Shown: positions 10,522 to 21,988 of the stretch, in pieces
How the letters are laid out: the number at the start of each line of letters is the position of its first letter
Numbering within the stretch: position 1 is the first letter of the stretch
Origin: Plasmodium coatneyi
Lineage: Eukaryota > Apicomplexa > Aconoidasida > Haemosporida > Plasmodiidae
Direction: 5' to 3'
Assembly: GCF_001680005.1 (NCBI RefSeq)
Contig: NC_033566.1
Coordinates: 868,001 to 932,000 of the forward strand
DNA length: 64,000 nucleotides
Made by a program: the position numbers and the translations under genes
Notes under the pieces: model-generated
The model's database searches: none
What the model saw: the letters and a program-made list of their open reading frames with translations, nothing else
Told to the model about the DNA's origin: nothing

Positions 10522-13500
10522 CTAACCAGAACTCACATCCATCACAATCTGGTAGTTCCTCCTATGCAGGGAGGACATATCAACATGCTTCTGCAGAAGG
10601 TGAGCATTTTCAAACTTCCGCAGGCAAATAAAACAGATATTCAAATCGTTGGCACTGTTGGAGGAGTGCTCGTTTGTGCCAACTCCGGTTGCTTCGGAAT
10701 TGGGTAATCTACTAGGTTCACCCCAATTGGTCGCATTATTATTGTGTTCCTTGGTAGTGGCAGCCCACTGTCCCCTATTCTGTACCTTGGCAAGACTTTC
10801 AATCAAGGAACTCTTCGTCTTGTACGACGATTTATGGTAACTACTTCCACCTTCCGTGGTTGTGTTGGTCATTCCAGTGGGTCCCCTATTCAACTGGCTA
10901 CCCTTGTTATATGCAATATTGCTGGGGTGTCCTTTTTTTTGCAACTCCTCCTTATCTGATAGGTCGTCGTTATCTTCATCGCCCGAGTCGGTAGCGAAAT
11001 GCTTCTTAATTATTTCTTTGCTTTTTTTTTCCAAATTGGTTGAGCTCCCTTCGTTCATATTCATTTGTTCAATGTTCTTCTTCGAAGCCAGGGCTATCAT
11101 CTTGGCTCTTTCCACTAGACTGGATATTTTGTCTAGGGCTGTATTTTTGGAGGTCTCTTCATTAGGGGGCACATTTGGATCAGCCCCCTTTCCACCATCA
11201 CCGGTTATGCTAGCGGTAGGGTTTGCAACGCCCACGTGTTCGTTACGATCGGTTTGGTTAGTTGCGTTCTTTCTGAAGCCGCTTCCCCCAGGGGTGGGGT
11301 TATTCTCTTCAGCGTTATGCTCACCGGTGTCATATCTATGGTGAGGGTGTCCGGTAGGAAAGTCCTCCTTGCGTCCCTCCTGATGCTGCTCCTCATGGTC
11401 CGAAGTGACCAACGTGGCTGCTGTGTGTATCCCCACTGCCTTGTCATCACCCCCCCCATGATCCCCATTTACCTGCTGCTCATTTTCCATGTACATCCTG
11501 ACGAGGCACTTTATCTTATCATTCCATATGTAGTACCCCTTCGAAAGGGACATGTAAAAATTCGTCTTGTTGTCAAAATAAATTTGAAAAACGGGGTGGT
11601 AATAATACTGAGTATTGTAATCAAAGAAGAATTCACTAAGTGCCGGCTTCTCCTTCTTTAAGATAATCACTTGAGAGGACCAAAGAAGGAAGAAGGTGTA
11701 ATTTTTTATGCTCATCATATTTACAACGGTCTCCATATAGCTAACGAAAAAATTAAAATGTGGAATATAATTTTTCATAAGTACAGTTGCTGCGGATTTA
11801 CTAATGTTTAATTTTGCCAAATTGATGGAATGGAAAAAATATTCCTTTCCTTTCTCGTACACATAATCCAATTTAAAAAAATTATTCCTATAGTTGAGGT
11901 AGAAGTTTCCTTCCAATTCGTTCATCATTTGTTCTGCGTAACTTGCCCTCTCAAATTCCACGAAACAAAACCCCTTCCTTTTATTCGAGCTCCTTACGTC
12001 ATTAAACAGGTAGAGATAATTCACGTGTCTATTTTCGAACACTTCGTTGATAAACTTTAATAGGTCCTTATTTGGGATGCTTCCATCTATGTCCTTCAAT
12101 ATGAGCATGTTCGTTTTTTCGACATCTTCCAGGATTTCCTTGATAGACGTTTCGAAATTTTCCGTTGAGTTTTCTTCCATTTGGTGAAGGGGGGGCGTAT
12201 TATTCACCGGGTACCCCCCCCCACCAGCGGCTGCTCCAGCTGAACCAACCGATACGACAGATTCTACTGTGGGGTTGACATCCTGCTGACTGAAATCTGC
12301 CTCCGAATTGGATACGCCACCGTTACCCCCAAGGGGGGCGTTACTACTAGGATGGGTAAACCCAGCTTGCTCCCCATTGGGGATTCCGTTAAATATATTG
12401 TTCCCCCCGTAAGGTCCCCCCTCCTGCGTAGCAGTAGTGCCCATCATGGCCCCATTCTTCATAAACAGGTTAGAAGGTACCTTCGTTTCACTCTCCACCA
12501 GTTTTGCATCATTAGTTTTCGTTTCTTTGCAAAAAAAACAAACAGTTCTACGTGAAAAGTTGAGAAAGTTACAATAAGAGCAGTACCAATCATAGAATTT
12601 TTTTTGCGCCTGTTTATCTTCCACTATTTTGTTCAGCTTCTTTTTCAACTTGAATAGGGGAAATATATACGACGTGTTCCCTCCCATTTCGATGCAGCAT
12701 TTATTCTTCTCATACAGGGAGAATAACTTTGCGGATGCTTCATTGGATGGAAACTCAACGATGCAACATCGGTCATCATTCACTTCATTACTCATTTGTG
12801 TGTTTAATATATTCAACTGGATATTGTTAAAGTAGGAGTTATTTTTTATAAACTCCAACCCTTCTCTTACGAATAGTTCGTCCTTTACAGAAAAAAAGGA
12901 CAGCCTATTTATGTATATATTTAGCGGAAGAGAGAATGCATTACTAATGGCTGTATTCCTCATCATGTCATCTATTTCTTCTTCTGTTATGTTTTCTCCC
13001 AATTTGTAAATAAAAATAAATTTGGACAATTCTATGTTGCTCTTCATATCTAGCACATCGTTTACATGGTTGATTTTTCTCGTTGTGAGTCCTTCACGGG
13101 GGTAACCACTGTTGTGAGTGTGACCTCCATAAGGGGGGTACCCCCCACGGGAGTAACCTGCCTTTGTGAATTCCCCTTGCTCATCCGAATTTTCCCCCAC
13201 TTTGTATTTCTTCTGGCCGTACGAACGGTATTTATTATCCTCATCATCCGACCCGGACGTATATTCACTCTGGCTATCCTCCACGCTGCTAGTACTGTAT
13301 GACCTCCTTCGTTCGCTTTCCTTATATCTGGAAAATGACTTGTGTTCACCTCTTCTGTGGTCATCTCGGTGGTCATCCCTGTGACCATCTCTTCCGTACC
13401 TGTGCTGATTACCCCAACTCTTCCTGTTTTCCCTCTCCCCGTCATCCGCACCCCCTGCTGCTCTGCTACTGTTGTATTTCTCATAATGATCTGAGTCACC

Positions 13501-13890
13501 TCTTCCACTGTATCCCCTTTCTGGGCTCATTCGTCCATTCCTCCTTTCTGCGTACTTCCTCTTCCCCCTCTTGGGGTCGTACTCATGCCGGTCTTCATCG
13601 TATTTGTCATACGGTCGATCTGTTCTATCCCCCCTGTCACCATGCCTTGACTCGTACTTCTCACCATGGCCCCTATCCTTGTTCCTGTTGTAGTGCTCCT
13701 TTGTGGAAAAATTATCCTGGTGGGCATTTCTATTCCTGTCGTGATAATCCCACGTTTCGTCCCTTTCCTTGTCGTGCCCCTCCCATCCACCACCACTTCC
13801 TCGAGTGTGAAATTTTCCTTTTGCCTTTTCCCCCCCGTGGTAATATTCATCGGCATGATCCTCTCTGTGGCTTCTATTCTTCGACGCCAT
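10522..13890 (-). CDS. RBM5/RBM10-like RNA-binding protein (splicing factor type)
   Basis: 1122 residues in one frame. Order of parts: a very charged N-terminus rich in Arg, Asp, His and Gly (1-270); a divergent RRM-like segment (about 285-415); a RanBP2-type zinc finger (433-455, WYCSYCNFLNF then CFFCKET); a low-complexity linker; a better RRM (about 594-680, with KGFCFVEF as RNP1); an OCRE-like aromatic segment (about 752-790, FDYNTQYYYHPVFQIYFD); a second linker; and a terminal C2H2 finger (CFICLRKFENAHLLQKH). That order matches RBM5/RBM10, which act in 3' splice-site choice. The usual C-terminal G-patch is absent. The last codons overlap a consensus donor (GTGAGT near 10535), so one more 3' exon is possible, though I could not find it. 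Divergent from the gene at 14796. Confidence 0.8.
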   Translation of the reverse strand: MASKNRSHREDHADEYYHGGEKAKGKFHTRGSGGGWEGHDKERDETWDYHDRNRNAHQDNFSTKEHYNRNKDRGHGEKYESRHGDRGDRTDRPYDKYDEDRHEYDPKRGKRKYAERRNGRMSPERGYSGRGDSDHYEKYNSSRAAGGADDGERENRKSWGNQHRYGRDGHRDDHRDDHRRGEHKSFSRYKESERRRSYSTSSVEDSQSEYTSGSDDEDNKYRSYGQKKYKVGENSDEQGEFTKAGYSRGGYPPYGGHTHNSGYPREGLTTRKINHVNDVLDMKSNIELSKFIFIYKLGENITEEEIDDMMRNTAISNAFSLPLNIYINRLSFFSVKDELFVREGLEFIKNNSYFNNIQLNILNTQMSNEVNDDRCCIVEFPSNEASAKLFSLYEKNKCCIEMGGNTSYIFPLFKLKKKLNKIVEDKQAQKKFYDWYCSYCNFLNFSRRTVCFFCKETKTNDAKLVESETKVPSNLFMKNGAMMGTTATQEGGPYGGNNIFNGIPNGEQAGFTHPSSNAPLGGNGGVSNSEADFSQQDVNPTVESVVSVGSAGAAAGGGGYPVNNTPPLHQMEENSTENFETSIKEILEDVEKTNMLILKDIDGSIPNKDLLKFINEVFENRHVNYLYLFNDVRSSNKRKGFCFVEFERASYAEQMMNELEGNFYLNYRNNFFKLDYVYEKGKEYFFHSINLAKLNISKSAATVLMKNYIPHFNFFVSYMETVVNMMSIKNYTFFLLWSSQVIILKKEKPALSEFFFDYNTQYYYHPVFQIYFDNKTNFYMSLSKGYYIWNDKIKCLVRMYMENEQQVNGDHGGGDDKAVGIHTAATLVTSDHEEQHQEGRKEDFPTGHPHHRYDTGEHNAEENNPTPGGSGFRKNATNQTDRNEHVGVANPTASITGDGGKGADPNVPPNEETSKNTALDKISSLVERAKMIALASKKNIEQMNMNEGSSTNLEKKSKEIIKKHFATDSGDEDNDDLSDKEELQKKGHPSNIAYNKGSQLNRGPTGMTNTTTEGGSSYHKSSYKTKSSLIESLAKVQNRGQWAATTKEHNNNATNWGEPSRLPNSEATGVGTNEHSSNSANDLNICFICLRKFENAHLLQKHVDMSSLHRRNYQIVMDVSSG

Positions 13891-14795
13891 TTTCTCTGAG
13901 GAGAATATTCGGTGGGTTTTTTCTCCCCCTTCCGCGGTTTATTCTTCCTCGCTAAAGGGAGAATAGCGGGTTGGCGTTAACCACATTACCGCGTTCCCCC
14001 CTTTGCCGCTTTGTTTAATCTCAAATTCGATTCGCGCCTTCGCCTACGAATGGGCGTATCATCAAGCATCGTTTCGCATTCGATTGATTAGCCTTATGAA
14101 AAAAAAAAAAATTAAACAGGAAGGAGCATTTTTTGCGATGCCTCACCTTGTTCTTTTTTTTTTTTTTTGCCGCTAAAATAGGGGCACTGTCCGTGTTCCG
14201 CCTCACCGGCACATCCACAAAGGGAAACTTCCGGATCCGTAATTAATTTTCTGAATATGTGCCCGATGTTTTAACAACTACACGCAGGGATAAACACAAT
14301 TTAGTCGCTATGAAAAAGAAAAAAAAAATACTCCAATGAGGGAATCCCTTAAACAGGAAATACATGTGTCATTTTTTTTTGTAGCTATTTTTCCTTACAT
14401 ATTAATAGGTACCTTTTAGCCGCACCTTTGCACGAAGGTTCACCGTGGGAGTATGCTAACTCCTGCTTGTAAACGCCTGGCTGACGTGTTGTGCGTACGA
14501 TTATCATCCCCCCCCCCCATCATGTGATAACGCTTGGGAAAATAACAAGAGGGACGCAAAATGAACTTCACGATCGGCGTGAAGAGGAGTTTGCTCCTGT
14601 TCCGTTACCCAACAAGGGGGAAGCGAATTTGCTGACCTGGGTGTACAAGCCCACACGCTGCACGCGTGTATAAATTGATGCATGTGCCAACCCCCCTCTT
14701 GCGAGTGCTGAAAACGTTAGGAGGAAGATGCCTCCTGCAGAGGAAAAGGACAAGCACACCAACCCTTCCATGATATCCCCTAAAGAGTCACAATA
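13891..14795. other. Divergent promoter region, 0.9 kb
   Basis: Shared 5' flank of the RBM5-like gene (-) and the large hydrolase-like gene (+). Contains poly-A/T runs at 14100-14113 and 14153-14168. No gene seen. Confidence 0.6.
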
Positions 14796-17700
14796 ATGGA
14801 TTTATTTACCATCCTCCTTGTTTTGTTAATTTTATTTTTTATATTCGATTATAATTTTTGTGCGAAGGGGTTGGTCTTTTCGATTGGAAACAAATCTCTG
14901 CGGATTCTCAAGGGGTAAGAAAAGGAGGAGGTCACCCCGCGGTTGTTCCTCATTTTGGTGTGCAAATCTACCATCGAGGGGACAATCGAAATATGAAATG
15001 TTTCTCATCGTGTCTTACTACGTCCAATCTGCCAAACGAAGTGAATCAACCTACACCCAATTTCATTACACAATAATAATTTTCTTCCACCCTATACCAG
15101 ATGCAGCAGCCTGGAGAGAGTTTACCGGAGCCCGCTTTATTTGATGCACCCACTGCTGCAACAGCTGTTTGTGCACATCTTCTACATTTACCTAGAAAAA
15201 AAGAAAACATACGTAAATCACCTCATATGGGAAAAAACGAAGCATTGCAACGCAGATAAGACAAAATGGGAAGGAACACAAAACATACCCCAATTCATAG
15301 GAACAACTGTTAGCCAAATTATAAAATGGATGCAAAACAAATTGTGGCAATTGTTCTTCCTCCTTATTGAATATACACGTGTGTACGAGAATATTTGCCT
15401 CAAGTCAAATATCAACACGAGGGAAGTCCTAAATAACAACAACTTTGGCGTTGTAATTGTGGACTACTACCTGCCAAATTGTACTGTTAAGAAGAAGAAA
15501 AAAAGTTGGGAAAATTCGAAAAAGGATAACAACGAAATTGATCTGTACGACTTGGTAAATATAAAACAGGAGAAAAAAATCAAATTAATCTTAATTGACC
15601 AGAAATGGAAAACCGCGCTGAATATAGGACCTACACATGATGCCCATGTGCAGTTTCTCTACCTGCAAGATACGGTCCTGATTCAGTATTTCCAGTTTGC
15701 CTGCATATTTAAGGAGGAATTTTTAAAAAAGTCCAGTGAACCCCATGTGGATGGAAAAGACACACCCCAGGGGGGGGAAGAAAAGCAACACGTTGAACAG
15801 AACATAACAGATGAGAACGATGGCAAGTGTGCCACACAGGGGGAAGAAATGGCCATGAAGGAACAACCCACCATAGGGAGGAGAGGCCACATTCAGGGCG
15901 AACAATTTGACGCGTGTAACGAACGAAGTGGACATCAGAGCTCCCCCTCGGGGAAGTCATCCTCTATAGAAGAATCCGCAGAAATACGCACGGGTAGGAA
16001 GGAAAGTAGGCTAAAAGTAGGTTCACCAAATTGCCCACCCGAACAGAAAAACAAGTTTGACGGAGACGGCAGCAGCGAAAACGCCGTGGAAGATAAAATA
16101 AGAATCCACATGAATAAGTGGAAGTACAAAAATGTGAAAGGAATAATTGTAATCGTCCCGGAAATATTTTACAATTATCTAAACGTAGAAGAAGTAAAGA
16201 ACGGCGTCCCCCTATATTACGTACTAGCGAAAGATGTAAAAATAGACTCCTTCACGGTTATTGCAAAATTGCTGGGATATATTTGTGTGCATGTTCATAT
16301 TAATATAAATTTTGGTTTGTCTATTCCGTTCATTTTTAGCAACAAAAATGCCAACATACTGAATATTGCCAATGGGGAAAGTAGAAATGGTGCCGCCATT
16401 GCGGGGGGAAAGCCAAGCGGTAGTGTAGATCAACAGTACCTCCATGATAGTGCTCACTTAAACAGTCGAATGCAACCTCAATCAGTTGTTTCATCTTACA
16501 AGAAAGGCCAGGATAGAGACCCCCTTTTGCGTGAGAATTCCCTCCATGATGGGAAGAAGCGCGTGTCGGAAGACGACAATGTTTCTAATCGACCCTTCCA
16601 AAAGGTGGACAGCAGTGATAGAAACAAAACTTCATGTGATGATCTGAATATAGATGCGCCATTAAAAAGTTGTGCAAATGTAAAAACGAGGGAGGATGGT
16701 GAGGAGGTACATGCTGGGGGAGGAATAGACGCTCTGTTCAACGCGCCGCTTTTCTCATGCCCATTCTCCTTCTACAGCGATAACTACAACGATTTGAATA
16801 TTGCCATGGCACATTTTAAGTCAATTTTTAAAAATCACAATTTCGTTTTCCTTGCCTTCAATGATGGCACAAATATTCTGCTAAATTACTTTTTGGAAAA
16901 AATTTACAAAAAGAAAAAAAGCAAAACAGCGGGTGATAATGGCAAAACTCCCCATTTCAATTTGCACAATGCTAGTCCATACAAATACCCCCTATTAAAT
17001 TACAGAGCGAAGGGCAACGCTGACCAGAAATTAGACTCATCAAACAATCACAGTAAAGAAAAAAAAAAAAACAGTTCCAAAATTGGACAGACAAACAAAA
17101 GCGAAGAAGAAGGTGAAGTGATAAATCTGCAGAGTTATAAAAATAATATTATGAATATTTTTTTTAAAGAAAAAAAAAAAGTCGAAAGTGAACACACAAA
17201 TGGGAAAAACTGCTTTAAGGAAATCAAAAAATGGCACATTGAAAATTTGATACCTGACATGAAAGTTCGAAAGGATGAAAATTCCATTTTGCAACATGAC
17301 CATGTGAAGGACGAAAAGGGGGGACAAGTTCCACCCAACAGCAGAAAGGTTATGGAGGAAAATCCAAATGATCCATATAAAGTTCCTTCCGAAGTGACAA
17401 ACCTGCCTGTGATGCCTACACATGGGGTGGATGACAAGGTGGATGATCGCCCCGTGAGTAGGCACCACGATGTGGAGAATAATCGACCCGTGGAAGAACA
17501 ATACGAAGCTGAGCAGGACTACTCGGATTATACGGACTGCCATCACGAAGGGGGAGACGATAAATCCGATGAAAGACACACACAAGAAGGAAAAAGTGAC
17601 CTTAATAATGACTCGACCATTTTTTCAAAAAGAAAAAAAAAACATATGGAAAAAATAAAAAATATGAAAGAAAAATGGAAAAAGAAAAAAATAGAGTCAT

Positions 17701-20291
17701 TTATGAATATATCTAAATTAAATTTTTTTAACAAAGGGAAAGACATTTGGGGAAAAAACAACTTCGTGAAAGAGAGCGAATTTAGCGCAGTTACTGCGGT
17801 CCAAGGGGGCAACAGTTTGTATGATGACATGCTTAAATGTAACCTTAAAAGTGACGGGAATAAAAGCGACGAACATAGCAATAAGGAGGGCAATCCCCAT
17901 TGCAACAGTAAGGACAATGACCAACGGGCGAACCCCTCTTTGGCCCATTTGGAGGCAGGTGAGGGGAAAAACCTCGTTGCCGATGAGCTGACCATCTCCC
18001 CATGCACAATGCGTGGTGAGAAACTTCATAATGAAGCAGGGGAAAGTGCAGTCGGACAGTGTGATGAAAGCGGAGGAGAAGACAAAGAAAACCATAATGG
18101 TGATCACGATGGAGGTGATGTCCACCCTCACAACGACGGAGAGGGACCCAAACCGATCGAAGCCCCCCTCCCCGACTTTGACACAAGTTCGATGAAAAAA
18201 AAAAAAAAAATGTTAAAAATAAACGTACTTGATAAATTCCGAAATAAGGAAGCAAAGATGATGAAGGAGGGGCGAACGGTGGAGGACGCATCAGGCATTT
18301 CGCAAAAATTTAGGTACAGCTTTTTCCGAATAAAAAATAAAATCACAAGTAATTTCAAAAACCCCGAATGTAAGAAAGCACAGCAGGAAAAAAATATCTT
18401 GGACAGAGATCAAATGATGATCAACTCGTTTGTTAAAAATAAAAATGTACTACTTGCGGAAGAAGAAAGTAATCATTCGGATACCTCCACATGTGATGAA
18501 TATGGAAAAAAACACACAAAAGAAATATGTCTTTTAATAAATTTTTCCTACAATAATATGTTTGACATATTTAATTTTCCAGATGATTTTAAGGAGACGC
18601 AAAAAAAAAAGTTTTCCCTCATACATACAGTTTTTTATTCTGTGCATATTTTTTTCAAATCCTTTTCCACCCTCATTAAGCAAAGGTACTTCTTCTCCTG
18701 CACGAGTGAATTGACGAAGTTTTTCAAGGCGTCTTTATTTCATCGTGTCAGTTTTGACACACCAAATAGGGGTGATCCCCAAAGGGGGGGACGTAACCTG
18801 GGGGGCACCTTGCTCTTTGGACTGCCCACCAGTAGGAAGGAGACAGAACAACGCGTGAAAGGTGTTAATAATGGGGAAATTCCTTTGGATGGAAATCCAC
18901 ATGTTGGGGATTTCCCAAATTACCCCATTAAACCAACTAATGGGGATGATAATCGCTCCTCCATCAGCTTTGCTAAAACTAACCCTAATCAGAATTGCCA
19001 AAATGAAAGTCAGTGCAATGTTATCTATAAGAAGGAAAGTTTCCTCAACGTAGGAAAAACCACACGAAGCAGTAACAGTGAGAGTCTTAACAACGCCAAG
19101 CGTAGCAGTGGCAATGAATCCATTCCGAAGGACATGAATGACGGACACCTCGATATGTGTTGCACACACATGACAAATGAGGAAGACAGTCATCTCTTTA
19201 GCACCACCAACAAGAGTAGAGAAAGCGCAACAAATCAGAGCTTCTTCAGAGGGGGTCATTTCTTCTGGCGGAATCATCACGATGGTAGCTATTTGGGAGA
19301 TCAGTCCATAATCTCGCATGTTCCCATTTTGAGTGGAAACAGCCATGTGGCACGCTCTTCCAAGCAGAGTGAGTACTGCTTCCGGGGGAACTTCTTCGAA
19401 GCAGACATGGCCTTGTTGTGTGGTGAGGGTGAAGTGGGCGCCAATTTTCCCAACGATTGTGACTTCGCAAATGGGGTGTCCCTCAATGGTGGTCTACCCA
19501 ATTGTGGCTTACCCAATTATGACTTCGTCGTCCCTCAGGACGGCCTAACCAACGAGGGGGATTCTCCCAACGGGGCGCCACTCTCGACGGATGAACGCCG
19601 CTCCGCACAGAAGGAGGTGAATAAAATATACGGGGGAAGTTCCCCACGGGACGAATCCTTCGAAAGCGCAATGAAAGCATATTTTAATGCCAAGGCTATC
19701 TACGACAAGTGGAAAATATATTTTGAAGAAAATAACTTCCAAGGAAACGCGCAAGAAAAATTTTTGTTTAACCTTTCATTCATTTATAACGTGTACAATT
19801 ACCTAGTATGGATATACATATGCACATATTTTAACGAAGAAAGCTATTTCAGCTTTTGTGAAAGCCAGAAATTTTACCAATTTATGAAAGAAATAAATTT
19901 CCTTAATGAGAAAAAAGAGTTTAAACGGAATAGCAGTTTTGTGTCTACCAGTGACATGTCTATCATAATTCCCCATTTTTTTTATCCAAAGGATTACAAA
20001 TTGTTAAAGGTTTTTTTGTACATGTTACAAGATTCAGCCAACCAATTTATTTCGAAAAATATTGAGCATTTTCAATTCCCCCTCGTTTTCATTTTCTGCT
20101 CAGATTCCAGAAATTTCCATTTCACCCATTTTGACATTATAAAAATTTCAAAAAATAATAACCTCATTTATTTGTTGTACAAGAGGGGCAATGAGGGGTT
20201 GTTTTTGTCTGGCTTCAGGCCGTACATATGGATACACAAAGTGCTCTTCGATTTTGTGGAGTCCCTGTTCTTATCGACTTTTGACGATTAG
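14796..20291 (+). CDS. Very large membrane-anchored EMB8/ABHD-like alpha/beta hydrolase fold, apparently catalytically dead
   Basis: Two exons, 14796-14914 and 15101-20291 (phase 2 intron), giving 1769 residues. Exon 1 supplies a hydrophobic anchor (residues 3-20), placed as in ABHD1/2/3. Conserved blocks are separated by huge Asn/Lys/Glu-rich insertions. These are the lid-entry motif (SPLYLMHPLLQQL), the strand VKGIIVIVPEIF, the elbow FVFLAFNDGTNILLNYFLEK (about 621-640), PLVFIFCSDSRNF (about 1700) and NNNLIYLLYKRGNEGLFLSG (about 1724-1743). Family members read GFSxGGNxLLxYL at the elbow and GGHxGF near the end. Here the Ser is Asn627 and the His position reads Asn1737. A typical ABHD is about 400 residues. 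I infer a pseudoenzyme; the family call rests on visual motif matching only. The exon without splicing would need a TTG start, so the two-exon model is preferred. Confidence 0.75.
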
Positions 20292-21118
20292 TGGGGGGGT
20301 AATTGGGCACTTTTTTATTTTTGCGCCGCTGTTCGCATCAAATTGTTGAATACGAATTTTGTATGTTTGATCATGTGGATTTTTCAAGTGCACTGTTTTG
20401 TATTCCTTTTTTTTTTTTTTTTTTTTTTTGTTGTCGCGATGGGGGTACCACACCAGCACCCCCGTTCGTCATGCAGTACCTATTTCTTTTTTTTGTCATT
20501 TTGTGAATCAAACAAATGTGTTTTTTTTTTTTTTTTTTTCCATTTTTGTATTCTTGCGACATCGTAGCAAACATCACTGTGCTGCCTGACCGGTGGGGAG
20601 CGCGAAGCTGATTAGAGCTACGCTGTCCATATTTACTAAATACGCGTGTGCGTATCTTCTCATTTTAAATTGTACTGATAAACAGGCGCAGCTGAACACT
20701 TCGGTTAAAAATTGGGGCAAAATTGGCAAGGCGGAAGGAAAAAGAAAAACACACACAGGGGGGGGATGCGCACACACACGCGCGGTAAACCGATTTAACA
20801 ATTTATCGATGGGGGGAAGAACAAAACTCCGCACACACAAGGAAAGGTCACTGGTGTGCAGTTCGTAGGGGATACCTCTACCATGCATTGCATGTACTGA
20901 GGGCGTACCAGGTGTAGGGGCACGTGCACACGTATTTGTGGGTGAGCAGTACGGACGCACAGGTGTACGCGGGGGAACAAAATTAACCTAGATTAAGGGC
21001 ATATCACAAAAAAAGGAGAGCCCATGGGGTGCGGCCAAGCGGAAAGACCAAGTGGAAAACAGCCTAATGATGTCGCTAGACACGCCACTTAGCAAATCGG
21101 CTAACCACAGGGGCCAAC
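20292..21118. other. Intergenic, between two convergent 3' ends
   Basis: Poly-T runs at about 20407-20429 and 20521-20539, plus a CA/GT-rich patch near 20750-20785. No gene seen. Confidence 0.65.
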
Positions 21119-21988
21119 TCAATTCTGGGACTTCATTTCGATAAGCCTCTGGGCAAACTTCTTGTGGTTGAAATTGTCGGGGTCGATCTCGACGGCCTTA
21201 TTCTGATACGAAATGGCTTCATTCAGTTTTCCCAAGTTATCATAGCAGGAAGCAATGAGGGATAAAACTTCTGTATTATTTGGCTCGATTTTCAGGATGG
21301 CCTCGAAGTAAGAAAGGGCAATGTGGTTGTCTATATATCTGTACAAATTACCCAGAGAAAACAATGTAGGAATGTGATTCGGCTCCGAAGACAGAATAAT
21401 TTTAAAGGTGTTAATGGCCCTTTCCGTCTCATTCATTTGTTGAAATAAAACCCCCTTCTTGTATATATAGTCAATTTTGGAAGGGTTATATGAACAAGCC
21501 TTATCATAATAGAAGAGGGATTTTTCTATAAAATCGTGAATGCAACAAAGGTCTGCGATTTCGTTGTACAGAGATGCAATTTTATTATTTATCGATATGG
21601 CTTGATTGTCATGGGGTGAGGCGTGTGCATAATTTTTATCGCCCTCTTTTTTTAGGTAGTTATTTTTTTCTAAACCATTGTTTAATGACACACTGCTAGC
21701 TATTTCTTGTGGCCTTATTTCAAATTCGAGAACATTCCTATATATCCTGGAGTTGTTTTCTTTTAACTTCTTTAGCATCTTCAGTGCTTTTATATATAAA
21801 TCCATCGATTCCTTGTAATTACAGTTTCTTATTTCTCTCGCTTTTTTAATCGTTTCTCGGATGTCAGTTTTTTTGGAGTAGTGATCGTCCTCTTCTTCTT
21901 CCTCTTCATTTATGTATTTGTTCCTGTCCAGCAGCTTCATACTGGCGTAGTTGTAATATTCCATATTTTTGCTTGAAAATCCTCCCAT
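21119..21988 (-). CDS. TPR-repeat protein with an N-myristoylation-type N-terminus
   Basis: 289 residues, single exon. An acidic run (EEEEEEDD) near residue 30 is followed by a helical stretch (about 45-85) and then tandem tetratricopeptide repeats from about 135 to 285. The repeats are visible as SLYNEIADLCCIHDFIEKSL, ALSYFEAILKIEPNNTEVL and AISYQNKAVEIDPDNF, with the small/large residue pattern of TPR helices. TPR arrays mediate protein-protein contacts, so it is likely a scaffold. The N-terminus MGGFSSK fits MGxxxS/T, the N-myristoyltransferase pattern, suggesting membrane attachment. No catalytic domain seen and the partner is unknown. The ATG at 21988 is supported by that pattern. Convergent with the big hydrolase-like gene and divergent from HAS1. 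Confidence 0.82.
   Translation of the reverse strand: MGGFSSKNMEYYNYASMKLLDRNKYINEEEEEEDDHYSKKTDIRETIKKAREIRNCNYKESMDLYIKALKMLKKLKENNSRIYRNVLEFEIRPQEIASSVSLNNGLEKNNYLKKEGDKNYAHASPHDNQAISINNKIASLYNEIADLCCIHDFIEKSLFYYDKACSYNPSKIDYIYKKGVLFQQMNETERAINTFKIILSSEPNHIPTLFSLGNLYRYIDNHIALSYFEAILKIEPNNTEVLSLIASCYDNLGKLNEAISYQNKAVEIDPDNFNHKKFAQRLIEMKSQN

Noticed and set aside
13299..13955. 218-residue plus-strand frame opposite the RBM5-like gene
   Set aside because: Antisense to a charged low-complexity region whose Asp/Arg/His codons leave few stops on the other strand; Pro/His/Ser-rich and without features.
17040..18291. Several minus-strand frames inside the big hydrolase-like gene
   Set aside because: Phe/Leu-rich shadows of Lys/Asn/Glu codons, not genes.
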